This document shows positions 56,803 through 64,000 of a stretch of 64,000 bases of DNA, in pieces (positions within the stretch are counted from its first letter, which is position 1; each line of letters starts with the position of its first letter). A program made the translations under genes and the position numbers. The notes under the pieces are model-generated. The model was not told the origin of the DNA and did not search any database. It saw only the letters and a list, made by a program, of their open reading frames with translations. The stretch covers positions 1 to 64,000 of the forward strand of contig JANYCY010000019.1 of the NCBI GenBank assembly GCA_025360045.1. The letters run 5' to 3'. Source of the stretch: Janthinobacterium sp. (GTDB lineage Bacteria > Pseudomonadota > Gammaproteobacteria > Burkholderiales > Chitinibacteraceae).

Positions 56803-57633
56803 ATGGATATCGTATTGCTGTTTAAGTCGCTCATTATGGGCATGGTTGAGGGTATTACTGAGTTTTTGCCGATTTCCAGCACGGGTCATTTGATTTTAAC
56901 CGGTGATTTGCTCAATTTTATGAGTAAGGAAAAGCGCGACGTTTATGAGATTTTTATTCAGCTGGGTGCCATGCTGGCGGTCGTTTGGGAATACCGTACA
57001 AAAATCACTAAGACCGTATGTGGCGCAGGCAAGCCAGGTGGTGAGCGTAATTTGCTTTTAGCCGTGGTTGTGGCTTTTATCCCTGCCGCAATATTTGGCC
57101 TCCTATTTAGCAAGGTCATTAAGGCGCATTTATTCCAGCCTGTGCCTGTGGCGATGGCGTTTATTATTGGCGGCTTGATTATTCTTTGGGCAGAAAAACG
57201 CCAAGTAAATAAAGTAGCAGTGATTGAAACAGTCGATGATTTAAGTCTGAAAGATGCGCTTAAAGTGGGCCTTTGCCAGTGTCTTGCCTTAATCCCTGGT
57301 ACGAGTCGCTCTGGTGCAACGATTATTGGCGGCATGTTTCTTGGGATTTCCCGTAAGGCTGCGACTGAATTCTCGTTTTTTCTGGGTATTCCAACCTTGG
57401 GTGCGGCTTCGATTTACAGCTTGCTCAAACATCGCCATGAATTAGATATCGGCGATAGCGGCGTCTTTGCCGTGGGCTTTATTGCCTCGTTTATCTTTGC
57501 CTTTATCGCCATTCGTGCGCTGATTAAATTTGTTTCAACCCATACCTTTGTTGGCTTTGCCTATTACCGTATTGCTTTTGGTCTGATCGTATTGGCGACT
57601 GCTTACAGTGGCATGGTGAGCTGGACGGTGTAA
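56803..57633 (+). CDS. uppP: Undecaprenyl-diphosphatase UppP (BacA)
   Basis: A protein of about 276 residues with seven to eight membrane helices and both catalytic motifs: EGITEFLPISSTGHLIL (about residues 17-33) and PGTSRSGATIIGGM (about 163-176). It dephosphorylates undecaprenyl diphosphate to recycle the lipid carrier for peptidoglycan, and its level affects bacitracin resistance. The ATG at 56803 gives the standard family N-terminus (MDIVLLFKSLIMGMVEG). Confidence 0.93.
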   Translation: MDIVLLFKSLIMGMVEGITEFLPISSTGHLILTGDLLNFMSKEKRDVYEIFIQLGAMLAVVWEYRTKITKTVCGAGKPGGERNLLLAVVVAFIPAAIFGLLFSKVIKAHLFQPVPVAMAFIIGGLIILWAEKRQVNKVAVIETVDDLSLKDALKVGLCQCLALIPGTSRSGATIIGGMFLGISRKAATEFSFFLGIPTLGAASIYSLLKHRHELDIGDSGVFAVGFIASFIFAFIAIRALIKFVSTHTFVGFAYYRIAFGLIVLATAYSGMVSWTV

Positions 57634-57636
57634 AAA

Positions 57637-57680
57637 TGTAGGGTGGGCAAAGTGGTTTATTTTGCCCACGCATTGCATCT
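57637..57680. repeat. Family E short hairpin
   Basis: GTAGGGTGGGCAAA and TTTGCCCACGC pair between uppP and ctaB. Confidence 0.6.
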
Positions 57681-57720
57681 GGAAATGTAAAGAAGTTGTC
57701 GGCCACTCGTGTCAGGTTTT

Positions 57721-58632
57721 TTATGCCACCAACACCATCAACCAGTGATCCAGCAATAAAGCCGCAAATAAATAGGCTAAATATTTAATCGAATATTTAA
57801 ATAATTCCCGCGCAATGATATCGCCTTCCGCTTCACCCTCTTCTTGCCATAATTTAAACGCCCGCGATAAAAATCCTGCGTTCAGTACGGCCACAGCGAC
57901 GCCGTACAGCCAATTGCTCATGCCCAATGCCACTGGCAGGGCGGTGACTGCGGCAAGGATGGCGGCGTAGAGCAGGATAGATAATCGGGTAAACGCCAAG
58001 CCATGCGTGATCGGCAACATCGGCAGGCCTGCTTTGGCGTATTCATCGCGGCGGTAGAGCGCCAGTGCCCAGAAATGCGGCGGCGTCCATGTGTAAATAA
58101 TCAAAAACAACACCATCGCTTCGGGCGGCACGCTGCCTGTGACTGCGGCCCAGCCTAGGATCGGCGGCATGGCCCCTGATGCACCGCCAATCACGATATT
58201 TTGCGGCGTGGCGGCTTTCAGTAAGCGGGTGTAAATCACTGCATAGCCAAAGAAGGTGGCCAGCGTCAGCCACATCGTCAGCATATTGACAAAAGCAGCC
58301 AGTAGCCATAGGCCCACTGCGGTGGTAATTAGGGCATAGAGCAGGGCATCGCTGTGCTTGACCGAGCCTTTGACCAGCGGGCGCTGCTGAGTGCGGCGCA
58401 TATTGCCATCGCGCTCCACTTCGATCAGGCAGTTAAATGCGGCGGCGCCACTGGCCACCAGCCCAATCCCCGCCGTAGCCGCTAAAAGCAGCACGATGGA
58501 TGGCAGCTGCGGTGTGGCCAGCAGCATGCCGACCACGGCACAGAACACAATCAAAGCAATGACGCGTGGCTTGCCCAGTTTCAGCAGCTCTGTCAGCTGG
58601 GCGTGGGAGCGGGTAAGGGCGAGAGTACGCAT
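57721..58632 (-). CDS. ctaB: Protoheme IX farnesyltransferase (CtaB/CyoE)
   Basis: A 303-residue UbiA-family membrane protein with about nine helices. The prenyl-diphosphate motif NCLIEVERDGNMRRT and the RPLV block fit heme O synthase, which adds a farnesyl group to heme b. Loop motif YTWTPPHFWALALYRRDEY is characteristic of this subfamily. Last gene of the heme A section, starting 2 bases after the ctaA stop. Confidence 0.93.
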   Translation of the reverse strand: MRTLALTRSHAQLTELLKLGKPRVIALIVFCAVVGMLLATPQLPSIVLLLAATAGIGLVASGAAAFNCLIEVERDGNMRRTQQRPLVKGSVKHSDALLYALITTAVGLWLLAAFVNMLTMWLTLATFFGYAVIYTRLLKAATPQNIVIGGASGAMPPILGWAAVTGSVPPEAMVLFLIIYTWTPPHFWALALYRRDEYAKAGLPMLPITHGLAFTRLSILLYAAILAAVTALPVALGMSNWLYGVAVAVLNAGFLSRAFKLWQEEGEAEGDIIARELFKYSIKYLAYLFAALLLDHWLMVLVA

Positions 58633-58634
58633 GG

Positions 58635-59648
58635 TTAGGCTCCGGAGTGTTTAGGGGATGTGGTGTTAAATGCGTTGTTTGTTGCTTGCTGATGAACGGG
58701 TAAAACCTGCGCCAATGCAGCAACCACCAGCATCAGCAAAATTGCCGCGCCGCCGTTATGCGCTACGGCCAGTGGCAGCGGTAAATCAAACCAAACATTG
58801 CTGATGCCCAGCGAGATTTGTAGTAGCAGCGCCGTGGCTATCAGCCCCGCCCATCTTGGGCTGGCCTTACGCAACTGCCAGATCAGCGCACTTAGGCAGG
58901 CCAGTAGCAGCAGGGCTCCCAGCCGATGCAGCCAGTGAATAGCAGCCAGGTGATGAATTGCTAGCGCTTCACCCGCAGCGGTATGCCCTAGCTGGCGTAT
59001 CGGCTGCATGGCGGTCCTTAAACCTGCAGGCGCGGCAAAGCTGCCTTGGCATGTAGGAAAACCATTGCAGGCCAGTGCCGCGTAATTAGTCGATACCCAG
59101 CCGCCCAAGGCAATTTGCAGCAGGATGGCAATGAGGCTGATGATGAGGATAGGGCGTAGTTGGCTGGGCAGCTGAGGCGTTAAAGTGGCGCGAGAGGCTA
59201 GCCAAGTGAGTAGCGCCAGTAGCGTCATGCCGCCCAACAAATGTGCGGTGACGACGATGGGCATTAGTTTCATGGTGACCGTCCACATCCCGAGCAGGGC
59301 TTGAAAAACAATCACTGCTAGGGGCAGCAAAATGCTAATGCGGCTAAGCTGCTGACGTTTTTGCCAAAGCAAGCTGCACGCCGTCAGCACAAGAAAGCCT
59401 AATCCACCTGCAAAATAGCGGTGGATCATTTCTTTCCAGCCCTTGGCAGGCTCTACTTCGCCACGAATATCTCTGCCAAAGTCTGCACTCGCTTGGGCAA
59501 TTTCATGCGCCTCGTCCGGCGCACTCAGCTGCCCATAGCAGCCAGGCCAATCTGGGCAGCCTAAACCCGCATCAGAAAGCCGCACATAAGCACCAAGCAT
59601 TACCAGACAAAAAGTCCAGATTAGGGTGAGGCAGAGCAAGGGTTTCAT
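58635..59648 (-). CDS. ctaA: Heme A synthase (CtaA/COX15)
   Basis: A protein of about 337 residues with eight membrane helices. The family start is MLGAYVRLSDAGLGCPDWPG, and a second cysteine pair is in CNGFPTCQGSF. Histidine ligands are in HRYFAGG, TAHLLGG, HWLHRLG and VAHNGG. It oxidises heme O to heme A for cytochrome c oxidase. The ATG at 59648 has AGGAG upstream; the frame from 59699 adds an unlikely leader. Confidence 0.93.
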   Translation of the reverse strand: MKPLLCLTLIWTFCLVMLGAYVRLSDAGLGCPDWPGCYGQLSAPDEAHEIAQASADFGRDIRGEVEPAKGWKEMIHRYFAGGLGFLVLTACSLLWQKRQQLSRISILLPLAVIVFQALLGMWTVTMKLMPIVVTAHLLGGMTLLALLTWLASRATLTPQLPSQLRPILIISLIAILLQIALGGWVSTNYAALACNGFPTCQGSFAAPAGLRTAMQPIRQLGHTAAGEALAIHHLAAIHWLHRLGALLLLACLSALIWQLRKASPRWAGLIATALLLQISLGISNVWFDLPLPLAVAHNGGAAILLMLVVAALAQVLPVHQQATNNAFNTTSPKHSGA

Positions 59649-59756
59649 TGCGTAGCTCCTAGTTGGTGACTGGTTTCGTTGGGGGGTAATCCCATACATG
59701 CTCAGCAGTCTTATTCATTAGCAAACAGCAAAACATGCAATAACCTCACTCTTGGC

Positions 59757-59998
59757 ATAGGGCTTTCAAATCCCCTTGAAACACGCCGGAGCGAGGAACA
59801 AGCGGGGCGGGGTTTCGGCCAGGGAGCGAGGCAGCGAGCCAATCCCGCCTGCCGCCGACTCGATTGTCCGCAGCGCAGGGGCCTTCGTGTTTCGTGGGGT
59901 GGCCTTCTTTGGCTTCGTTTCTTGGCCACACAAGAAAGGAAGGTCCCGCGGGACGCCCGCACCTAAATTAACGTGCCGCAGGCACTAATAAAAGGGCT
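59757..59998 (-). repeat. Family A dispersed repeat, copy 4
   Basis: Reverse copy, from CCTTGAAACACGCCGGAGCG to ACGTGCCGCAGGCACTAATA. It occupies the junction between ctaA and the conserved hypothetical. Confidence 0.8.
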
Positions 59999-60018
59999 TT
60001 TGGTTAGCGCATATGACT

Positions 60019-60474
60019 TCAACCCATCGCCTTATTATTTTTCAAAACCTGCCCAATTTCTTTCAGCGCCTTGCGCCTGCCATCATCGTTAGATAGCTGT
60101 TCATTGGAATAACGCAGTACAGCGTTGCCGTGGGGGTCGATCAGGTAGAGGCCGCTATTGGGGGCATGGCTGGGTAGATAGGCGATGTCGGCATTGTCCG
60201 AGGGGCAAAAGCTGGCGCGCACGATGCGCTGGCTGGCTTCGCCCTGTGCCAATCTCAGTTGCCCAGCGGCAAAGAGCAGCTTGCTATGCACATCACTGCA
60301 AGCGGCATCGGCCGCCGCCAAGCGCCAAGGCCCGGGGGATGCAATGGGTGTGGCAAGTAGCTCGCCAAAGCTATTTCCCCCGACCGGTCGCCACCATTGC
60401 CACACGGCTTGCGCTGCCAAAATGGGCAGTAGAGATAAGATGAAACATGCGATCAACACCTTGCGTCCTTTCAT
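60019..60474 (-). CDS. Cytochrome oxidase cluster hypothetical protein
   Basis: A 151-residue protein with one N-terminal membrane anchor (about residues 6-26) and a periplasmic domain of thioredoxin-like outline (the ending NAVLRYSNEQL is Sco-like), but no CxxxC copper motif. In betaproteobacteria a gene of this kind regularly lies between SURF1 and ctaA, so it is probably an oxidase assembly factor. Its start overlaps the SURF1 stop by 1 base. Confidence 0.82.
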   Translation of the reverse strand: MKGRKVLIACFILSLLPILAAQAVWQWWRPVGGNSFGELLATPIASPGPWRLAAADAACSDVHSKLLFAAGQLRLAQGEASQRIVRASFCPSDNADIAYLPSHAPNSGLYLIDPHGNAVLRYSNEQLSNDDGRRKALKEIGQVLKNNKAMG

Positions 60475-61142
60475 TATCTGGTCTCCCGTTTAAAGCGAAT
60501 CCAAAGAAAAATGCCCACTAAGCTCATTCCCCACCATGTGGCGGTATAGCCGAGATGCCTTTCTGGTGGAATAGCGGGCTGGCTGTGTTGCACGATCAAA
60601 CCTTGTTCACTTGCTTGCATCAGTGCATAGGCAATGGGTAGAGGTAGCTTGCTCCATGCGGCAAAGCGCTCTGGATTGATGTTCTGAAAAACTTGCGCTG
60701 TGGGCTGGGTTTGGGCCAGCTCCACATAGCGCGGCCAGGGCTGAGCGCTGACGATGGTGTTATCACTGGCTTTGGGTGGGTGGGTATCCGGCCACCAGCC
60801 ACGGTTAACCAGCACAATACTGTGATCGCTGAGCTGAAAAGGGGTGATAACGTGATAGCCGATTTGGCCAGCTTCAATCCGATGATCGAGTAGGACCTCG
60901 GCCTGTGGCAGCCATTGCCCAATGAGTTTGATCGGGCGAAATAAGGGGGGTGTTCCTTTGCCCCAAGGTAGGGGGGGGAGGGCTTCTTGTTTAGCTAGTT
61001 GCTCAATGAATGTCTGTTTGTCGTGAGCACGGCTGAGCTGCCATAGGCCCATGCAGAAAGTAATTAGAATTAGGATTGCTAAACAGACAAGCGCAGATCG
61101 CCGACGTTGCGCTAAGATGGGATTAGACGGAGGATTATCCAT
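60474..61142 (-). CDS. SURF1-family oxidase assembly protein
   Basis: A protein of about 222 residues with an N-terminal and a C-terminal membrane helix around the SURF1 domain. Family motifs are RPIKLIGQWLP, GYHVITPFQL, VLVNRGWWP and the C-terminal LGYTATWWGMSLVG. It helps insert heme A into oxidase subunit I. The start is uncertain: MDNPPSN (61142) is the family-like N-terminus, but no good ribosome binding site precedes it; ATGs at 61157 and 61160 have AGCAGG just upstream. Either way its 5' end overlaps the divergent DUF2909 gene. Confidence 0.88.
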   Translation of the reverse strand: MDNPPSNPILAQRRRSALVCLAILILITFCMGLWQLSRAHDKQTFIEQLAKQEALPPLPWGKGTPPLFRPIKLIGQWLPQAEVLLDHRIEAGQIGYHVITPFQLSDHSIVLVNRGWWPDTHPPKASDNTIVSAQPWPRYVELAQTQPTAQVFQNINPERFAAWSKLPLPIAYALMQASEQGLIVQHSQPAIPPERHLGYTATWWGMSLVGIFLWIRFKRETR

Positions 61143-61332
61143 GAAGATTGTTGCCATCATCCTGCTCTTGGTTATTGTTGTTGCCCTTGGGCGAGCACTT
61201 TTGCAGCTGGTTCGCGGCGGGCGATCCACTCAGGTGGTGCGTGCTCTAACACTGAGGGTGGGCTTGTCGATTGCTTTATTTATTTTGTTATTGATTGCTT
61301 ATGGGATGGGGTGGATACATCCCAATGCATAA
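61141..61332 (+). CDS. DUF2909 twin-transmembrane protein
   Basis: A 63-residue protein with two membrane helices (KIVAIILLLVIVVALGRALL and LRVGLSIALFILLLIAYGMG). The family is a regular member of betaproteobacterial cytochrome oxidase clusters and lies on the opposite strand to its neighbours. GGAGG sits about 7 bases upstream of the ATG. Its start codon overlaps the divergent SURF1 start. Function unknown. Confidence 0.85.
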   Translation: MKIVAIILLLVIVVALGRALLQLVRGGRSTQVVRALTLRVGLSIALFILLLIAYGMGWIHPNA

Positions 61333-61359
61333 GCTTTTTATTATTTTTTGAACTGTATT

Positions 61360-61385
61360 TGTAGGGCGGGTGTAACCCGCCGCTT
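61360..61385. repeat. Family E hairpin, short copy
   Basis: GTAGGGCGGGTGTAACCCGC folds as a small hairpin directly before the family A copy. Confidence 0.6.
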
Positions 61386-61399
61386 GCTAATTTGTGTCC

Positions 61400-61665
61400 T
61401 AACTAAAAAGATCTTTTTTATAGTGCCTTCGGCACGTCGATTTTGGAACGGTAGCCACCGTGGGGGCGTTCTTTTCTTGAACGGCCAAGAAAAGAACCAA
61501 AAGAAGGCCGCCCCGACCAGCACGAAGGCCCCTCACTGCGGACAATCGAGGTGGCGTCAATTCAACTCGCTTCGCTCAAACACGAATTGACGACTTCCCC
61601 ACCCCGCTTGTTCCTCGTTTCGGCGTGCTTCAAGGGGAGGGGAAAAGCCCTGTGCTACAAGCCGT
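61400..61665 (+). repeat. Family A dispersed repeat, copy 5
   Basis: Forward copy: ATAGTGCCTTCGGCACGT, TTGAACGGCCAAGAAAAGAA, AGGCCGCCCCGACCAGCACG, CTCACTGCGGACAATCGAG and the end TTTCGGCGTGCTTCAAGGGG. The middle carries its own stem (AATTCAACTCG... CGAATTG) in place of the GAGGCAGCGAGC block. It lies between DUF2909 and coxC. Confidence 0.8.
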
Positions 61666-61711
61666 GAAGAGCGATAGATTGCGGAGCTTGAACCCCCAAA
61701 AATTCAAAAAA

Positions 61712-61772
61712 CTTGGTTTTCCTCCGTGAAACTCCGTGTTCTCCGTGTCCTCCGTGGTTCAAGGTTTGGGTT
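61712..61772 (+). repeat. Family C dispersed repeat, copy 6
   Basis: TTGGTTTTCCTCCGTGAAAC, TCCGTGTTCTCCGTGTCCTC and GTGGTTCAAGGTTTGGGTT. It abuts the coxC stop. Confidence 0.8.
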
Positions 61773-61775
61773 CGC

Positions 61776-62642
61776 TTATAGCCAGTAAACAAATACAAAT
61801 AAAATCAACCACACTACATCCACAAAGTGCCAGTACCAAGCGGCGGCTTCGAAGCCGAAGTGGTGTTCGGGGCTGAAGTGGCCTTTCATGGTGCGTACTA
61901 ACATGGTGGTCAGCATGATGGTGCCAACCAGTACGTGCATGCCGTGAAAGCCGGTCAGCATATAAAAGGTTGCACCATAAGCGCCGGAGCTCATTTTTAG
62001 GCCTAGTTCGGTCCAGCCGTGGTGGTATTCGATGGCTTGTAGCGTTAGAAATAAGCTGCCGAGGATGACGGTAAACAGCAGGCCGAACTTGAGCTGGCCA
62101 CGTTTGTTTTCCATTAGGCCCCAATGCGCCCAAGTGAGTGTTGCACCAGAGGTGAGCAGCAGGGCGGTGTTGATGGCTGGCAGGCCAATCGCGGCCATGG
62201 GGGTGTAAGGCGCAGCTTTGGGGCCGGTTAGGGCAGGCCAGCTTTCGTGAAATCCTGACCAAAGCAGGCTGTTGGTATCAGAAAAAAAGCCCAGCTCAGG
62301 AACAGAAATGGTGCGGGTGTAAAAGAGCGCACCAAAAAAGGCCGCGAAAAACATCACTTCTGAGAAAATAAACCAGCTCATTCCCCAGCGAAAAGAGTAA
62401 TCGACTTGCTGGCCATAGCTGCCGCTTTGCGATTCTTTAACTACATCGCCAAACCAGCCAAAAATCATCCAGATTAAAATGGCGAATCCCAGCAACAAAA
62501 TCCAGCTACCAGCTGCAAAGCTATTCATGGCAAAAGCAGCGCCCAGCCCCATACAGAATAAGGCGATAGAGCCGACGATGGGCCAGCGCGATGGTGCTGG
62601 GACAAAGTAGTGTGCGTCGTGAATTCCGTTTTCTACATTCAT
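61776..62642 (-). CDS. coxC: Cytochrome c oxidase subunit III
   Basis: A 288-residue membrane protein with seven helices and the family start YFVPAPSRWPIVGSIALF. Conserved segments are GMSWFIFSEVMFFAAFFGA, INTALLLTSGATLTWAH, and the end GFEAAAWYWHFVDVVWLILF. It is the third core subunit of the aa3-type terminal oxidase. GGAG precedes the ATG at good distance. Confidence 0.96.
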   Translation of the reverse strand: MNVENGIHDAHYFVPAPSRWPIVGSIALFCMGLGAAFAMNSFAAGSWILLLGFAILIWMIFGWFGDVVKESQSGSYGQQVDYSFRWGMSWFIFSEVMFFAAFFGALFYTRTISVPELGFFSDTNSLLWSGFHESWPALTGPKAAPYTPMAAIGLPAINTALLLTSGATLTWAHWGLMENKRGQLKFGLLFTVILGSLFLTLQAIEYHHGWTELGLKMSSGAYGATFYMLTGFHGMHVLVGTIMLTTMLVRTMKGHFSPEHHFGFEAAAWYWHFVDVVWLILFVFVYWL

Positions 62643-62657
62643 TTCATTACTCCAGTC

Positions 62658-62803
62658 ATGTAGGGTGGCTTAATTGAATTTGACGCCCCCGAAATACCGA
62701 TTTTGTAGGGTGGGTTAGCCCTGCGGCTTTTTGCGGGGCGTAACCCACCATTGCGCCAGTGCAATGGTGGGTTACGGCAAAAAAACAGCCTAACCCACCC
62801 TAT
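62658..62803. repeat. Family E compound hairpin, copy 5
   Basis: TGTAGGGTGGGTTAG and CTAACCCACCCTA at the ends, with an inner GCGTAACCCACCATTGC / GCAATGGTGGGTTACGGC stem. It lies between DUF2970 and coxC. Confidence 0.8.
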
Positions 62804-62813
62804 GTATTAGCAA

Positions 62814-62987
62814 TTACGTGTTAGCAATCAATACTCGCACCAATAGAAATACACCTAGCGCCAAGCACAGCGCCAAAAACAGCCCCGCTGCAATAATTTG
62901 CTGTGGCTTTAGCTTTGCGCTCTCGGCATTTTTGCGGCTGCGTACGCCAAAAAAGGCAGCGAGTACCGTTTTAAGCGCTGCAATCAT
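62814..62987 (-). CDS. DUF2970 small membrane protein
   Basis: A 57-residue protein: an N-terminal MIAALKTVLAAFFGVRSRK stretch and a single C-terminal membrane helix. DUF2970 proteins sit between ctaG and coxC in many betaproteobacterial oxidase clusters. Its ATG overlaps the ctaG stop (ATGA), which fixes the start and shows translational coupling. Function unknown; probably an oxidase-associated small subunit or assembly factor. Confidence 0.85.
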   Translation of the reverse strand: MIAALKTVLAAFFGVRSRKNAESAKLKPQQIIAAGLFLALCLALGVFLLVRVLIANT

Positions 62988-63496
62988 GATTTCAACTCTG
63001 GGTGTAGCGTGTAAGAGAGCGTGGCTGCGCCCAGCTCTGCGGGTAATTCATTGGCGACTAATAACACCACGGTGACATCTCGTTGTTCATTGGGCGCTAA
63101 AGTCAGCGCATCAAAGCAAAAGCATTCCAGTTTTTGTAGCAAACCTGCCGATCTGGCAGGGGCAAAGCTAGGAATTGCGCGCACTTTGAGCGGCTGATTT
63201 GATAAATTGCTTAAACGAAATCTTGCCTTGATTAAGCCACCCGGCTTAGCTGCCATCACCGGATCAAGCGCCGTGAGCGTGGCGGGCAAGTTGTCCGCCA
63301 CATTGGTGTCAAACTCCACACGGATCACTGCGGCGTTTACATCGGCAAAATCGCTATTCGCCCGATCTATCCCCATCACCTTACAAATCGCACCATAAAA
63401 CGGCACCATGACATAGCCAAAGCTAAACATCAGGCAGGCAATCACCAGCATCCGTATAGCGAGTTTGCGATTGGCTTGCTGGATGGTGGTTTGCAT
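62984..63496 (-). CDS. ctaG: Cytochrome c oxidase assembly protein CtaG (Cox11)
   Basis: A 170-residue protein with one N-terminal membrane helix (about residues 13-35) and a periplasmic beta domain with the copper-binding CFCF (in LECFCFDAL) and the ending EVxLSYTL-type strand. A further cysteine (GAICKVMG) follows the helix. It delivers copper to the CuB site of subunit I. AGGTAA precedes the ATG. Confidence 0.94.
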   Translation of the reverse strand: MQTTIQQANRKLAIRMLVIACLMFSFGYVMVPFYGAICKVMGIDRANSDFADVNAAVIRVEFDTNVADNLPATLTALDPVMAAKPGGLIKARFRLSNLSNQPLKVRAIPSFAPARSAGLLQKLECFCFDALTLAPNEQRDVTVVLLVANELPAELGAATLSYTLHPELKS

Positions 63497-63527
63497 TGGT
63501 TACCTTGGGAGCGCTGGAAAATCTGTA

Positions 63528-63655
63528 CGAGCCTTAAACCTTAAACCACAGAAAGCACAGAGTTTTACTGAGAAAACATAGCGTAGATTTCATGTTTTCT
63601 CTGTGGCCTCTGTGTCCTCTGTGTCCTCATTTTTCTCTGTGGTTCAAGATTTAGC
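63528..63655. repeat. Family C repeat pair, copy 7
   Basis: Inverted halves, TTAAACCACAGAAAGCACAG and TTTTCTCTGTGGCCTCTGTG...GTGGTTCAAGATTTAGC, able to form a long hairpin. It separates ctaG from the small assembly peptide gene. Confidence 0.8.
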
Positions 63656-63700
63656 TCCGTTTCAAAGTCAGCAAGGGCTTCTTGCGGACGCTTTACAAAG

Positions 63701-63796
63701 TTACACGTCCATCAACCAACGTCGAATAATAATTCCCACAAAAAAGGCCGCAGCAATGCTGGCTGTGATCAGGGCGGTGCGTAGATTTTTACTCAT
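63701..63796 (-). CDS. Cytochrome oxidase small assembly peptide (31 aa)
   Basis: A 31-residue single-helix peptide, MSKNLRTALITASIAAAFFV followed by GIIIRRWLMDV. It matches in size, charge pattern and place the small assembly proteins found between coxA and ctaG in betaproteobacteria. GGAGG lies 7 bases upstream. Its start overlaps the end of coxA by 8 bases. Confidence 0.82.
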   Translation of the reverse strand: MSKNLRTALITASIAAAFFVGIIIRRWLMDV

Positions 63797-64000
63797 GCTG
63801 ATCCTCCAGCAGGCCCTGGGCTTTCAGGCCTTTTTCGACTATTGCCAAGGACGGCGGCGTTTCCCATGTGTGATGTGGTGCTGGCGAGGGGACTTCCCAT
63901 TCCAGCGTATTTGCGCCTTCCCAAGGCTTGGCTGGGGCCTTGCCGACACCGCCACGAATGGTGTGAATCACATTAAATAGGAAGAATATTTGCCCAAGTC
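63789..64000 (-). CDS. coxA: Cytochrome c oxidase subunit I, C-terminal end (partial)
   Basis: The last 69 codons of coxA, continuing past the right edge. The tail reads LGQIFFLFNVIHTIRGG, then a typical subunit I ending, ANTLEWEVPSPAPHHTWETP. This is the catalytic subunit with heme a and heme a3-CuB. The metal-binding residues lie outside the window. Confidence 0.93.
   Translation of the reverse strand, partial: LGQIFFLFNVIHTIRGGVGKAPAKPWEGANTLEWEVPSPAPHHTWETPPSLAIVEKGLKAQGLLEDQHE

Overview
The window looks like a chromosomal segment of a betaproteobacterium of the Neisseriales, most like the Chromobacteriaceae (Iodobacter, Deefgea and Chitinibacter are the nearest fits I can think of). The reasons are the betaproteobacterial layout of the aa3 cytochrome oxidase cluster (coxA, a 31-residue assembly peptide, ctaG, DUF2970, coxC, divergent DUF2909, SURF1, a conserved hypothetical, ctaA, ctaB), the ubiT/U/V set, a PEP-CTERM protein, and the moderate base composition. 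No species can be fixed from the sequence alone. I saw no tRNA, rRNA, CRISPR array, transposase or prophage gene.

Layout. 1-5.8 kb: a methyltransferase-like protein, a chemoreceptor, a periplasmic binding-like protein and a patatin-like protein without the usual catalytic residues. 6-16 kb: an MBL-fold protein with a divergent LysR regulator, two MFS/DMT-type carriers, YqfB, a MarC-family protein, an acetyltransferase operon, NudC and a TauE/SafE exporter. 16-27.7 kb: mostly exported proteins, namely a GDSL lipoprotein, a 5'-nucleotidase lipoprotein, a FecR-domain protein, an orphan sugar-binding protein, and an ExeM/NucH nuclease coupled to a PEP-CTERM protein. 28-34 kb: a complete dppABCDF peptide transporter. 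34.5-39.4 kb: a type III restriction-modification system with a divergent XRE regulator and symmetric operator-like sites. 39.6-46 kb: a DEAD-box helicase, TerB, three tandem AIM24 proteins and an M13 peptidase.

46-51 kb holds the most unusual locus. A divergent ArsR-type regulator and a perfect palindrome precede four tightly packed genes: an AfsA-type (A-factor/gamma-butyrolactone synthase-like) protein, a HAD phosphatase, a cytochrome P450 with a non-standard I-helix, and a DHA2-type exporter. AfsA enzymes are best known from Streptomyces, so this looks like a small diffusible-signal or specialised-metabolite pathway in a Gram-negative host.

51-57.7 kb: a MarR-GNAT fusion with its own palindrome, a short 6-phosphogluconate dehydrogenase, the oxygen-independent ubiquinone genes ubiU, ubiV and ubiT behind a well-placed FNR-like box, and uppP. 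57.7-64 kb: heme A synthesis and cytochrome oxidase genes on the minus strand, cut off inside coxA at the right edge.

Non-coding DNA is dominated by at least five families of short dispersed repeats (called A, C, D, E and F here). They sit between genes and often inside operons (ubiU/ubiV, mod/res, dppC/dppD, several cox junctions). In two places one family is inserted into another.
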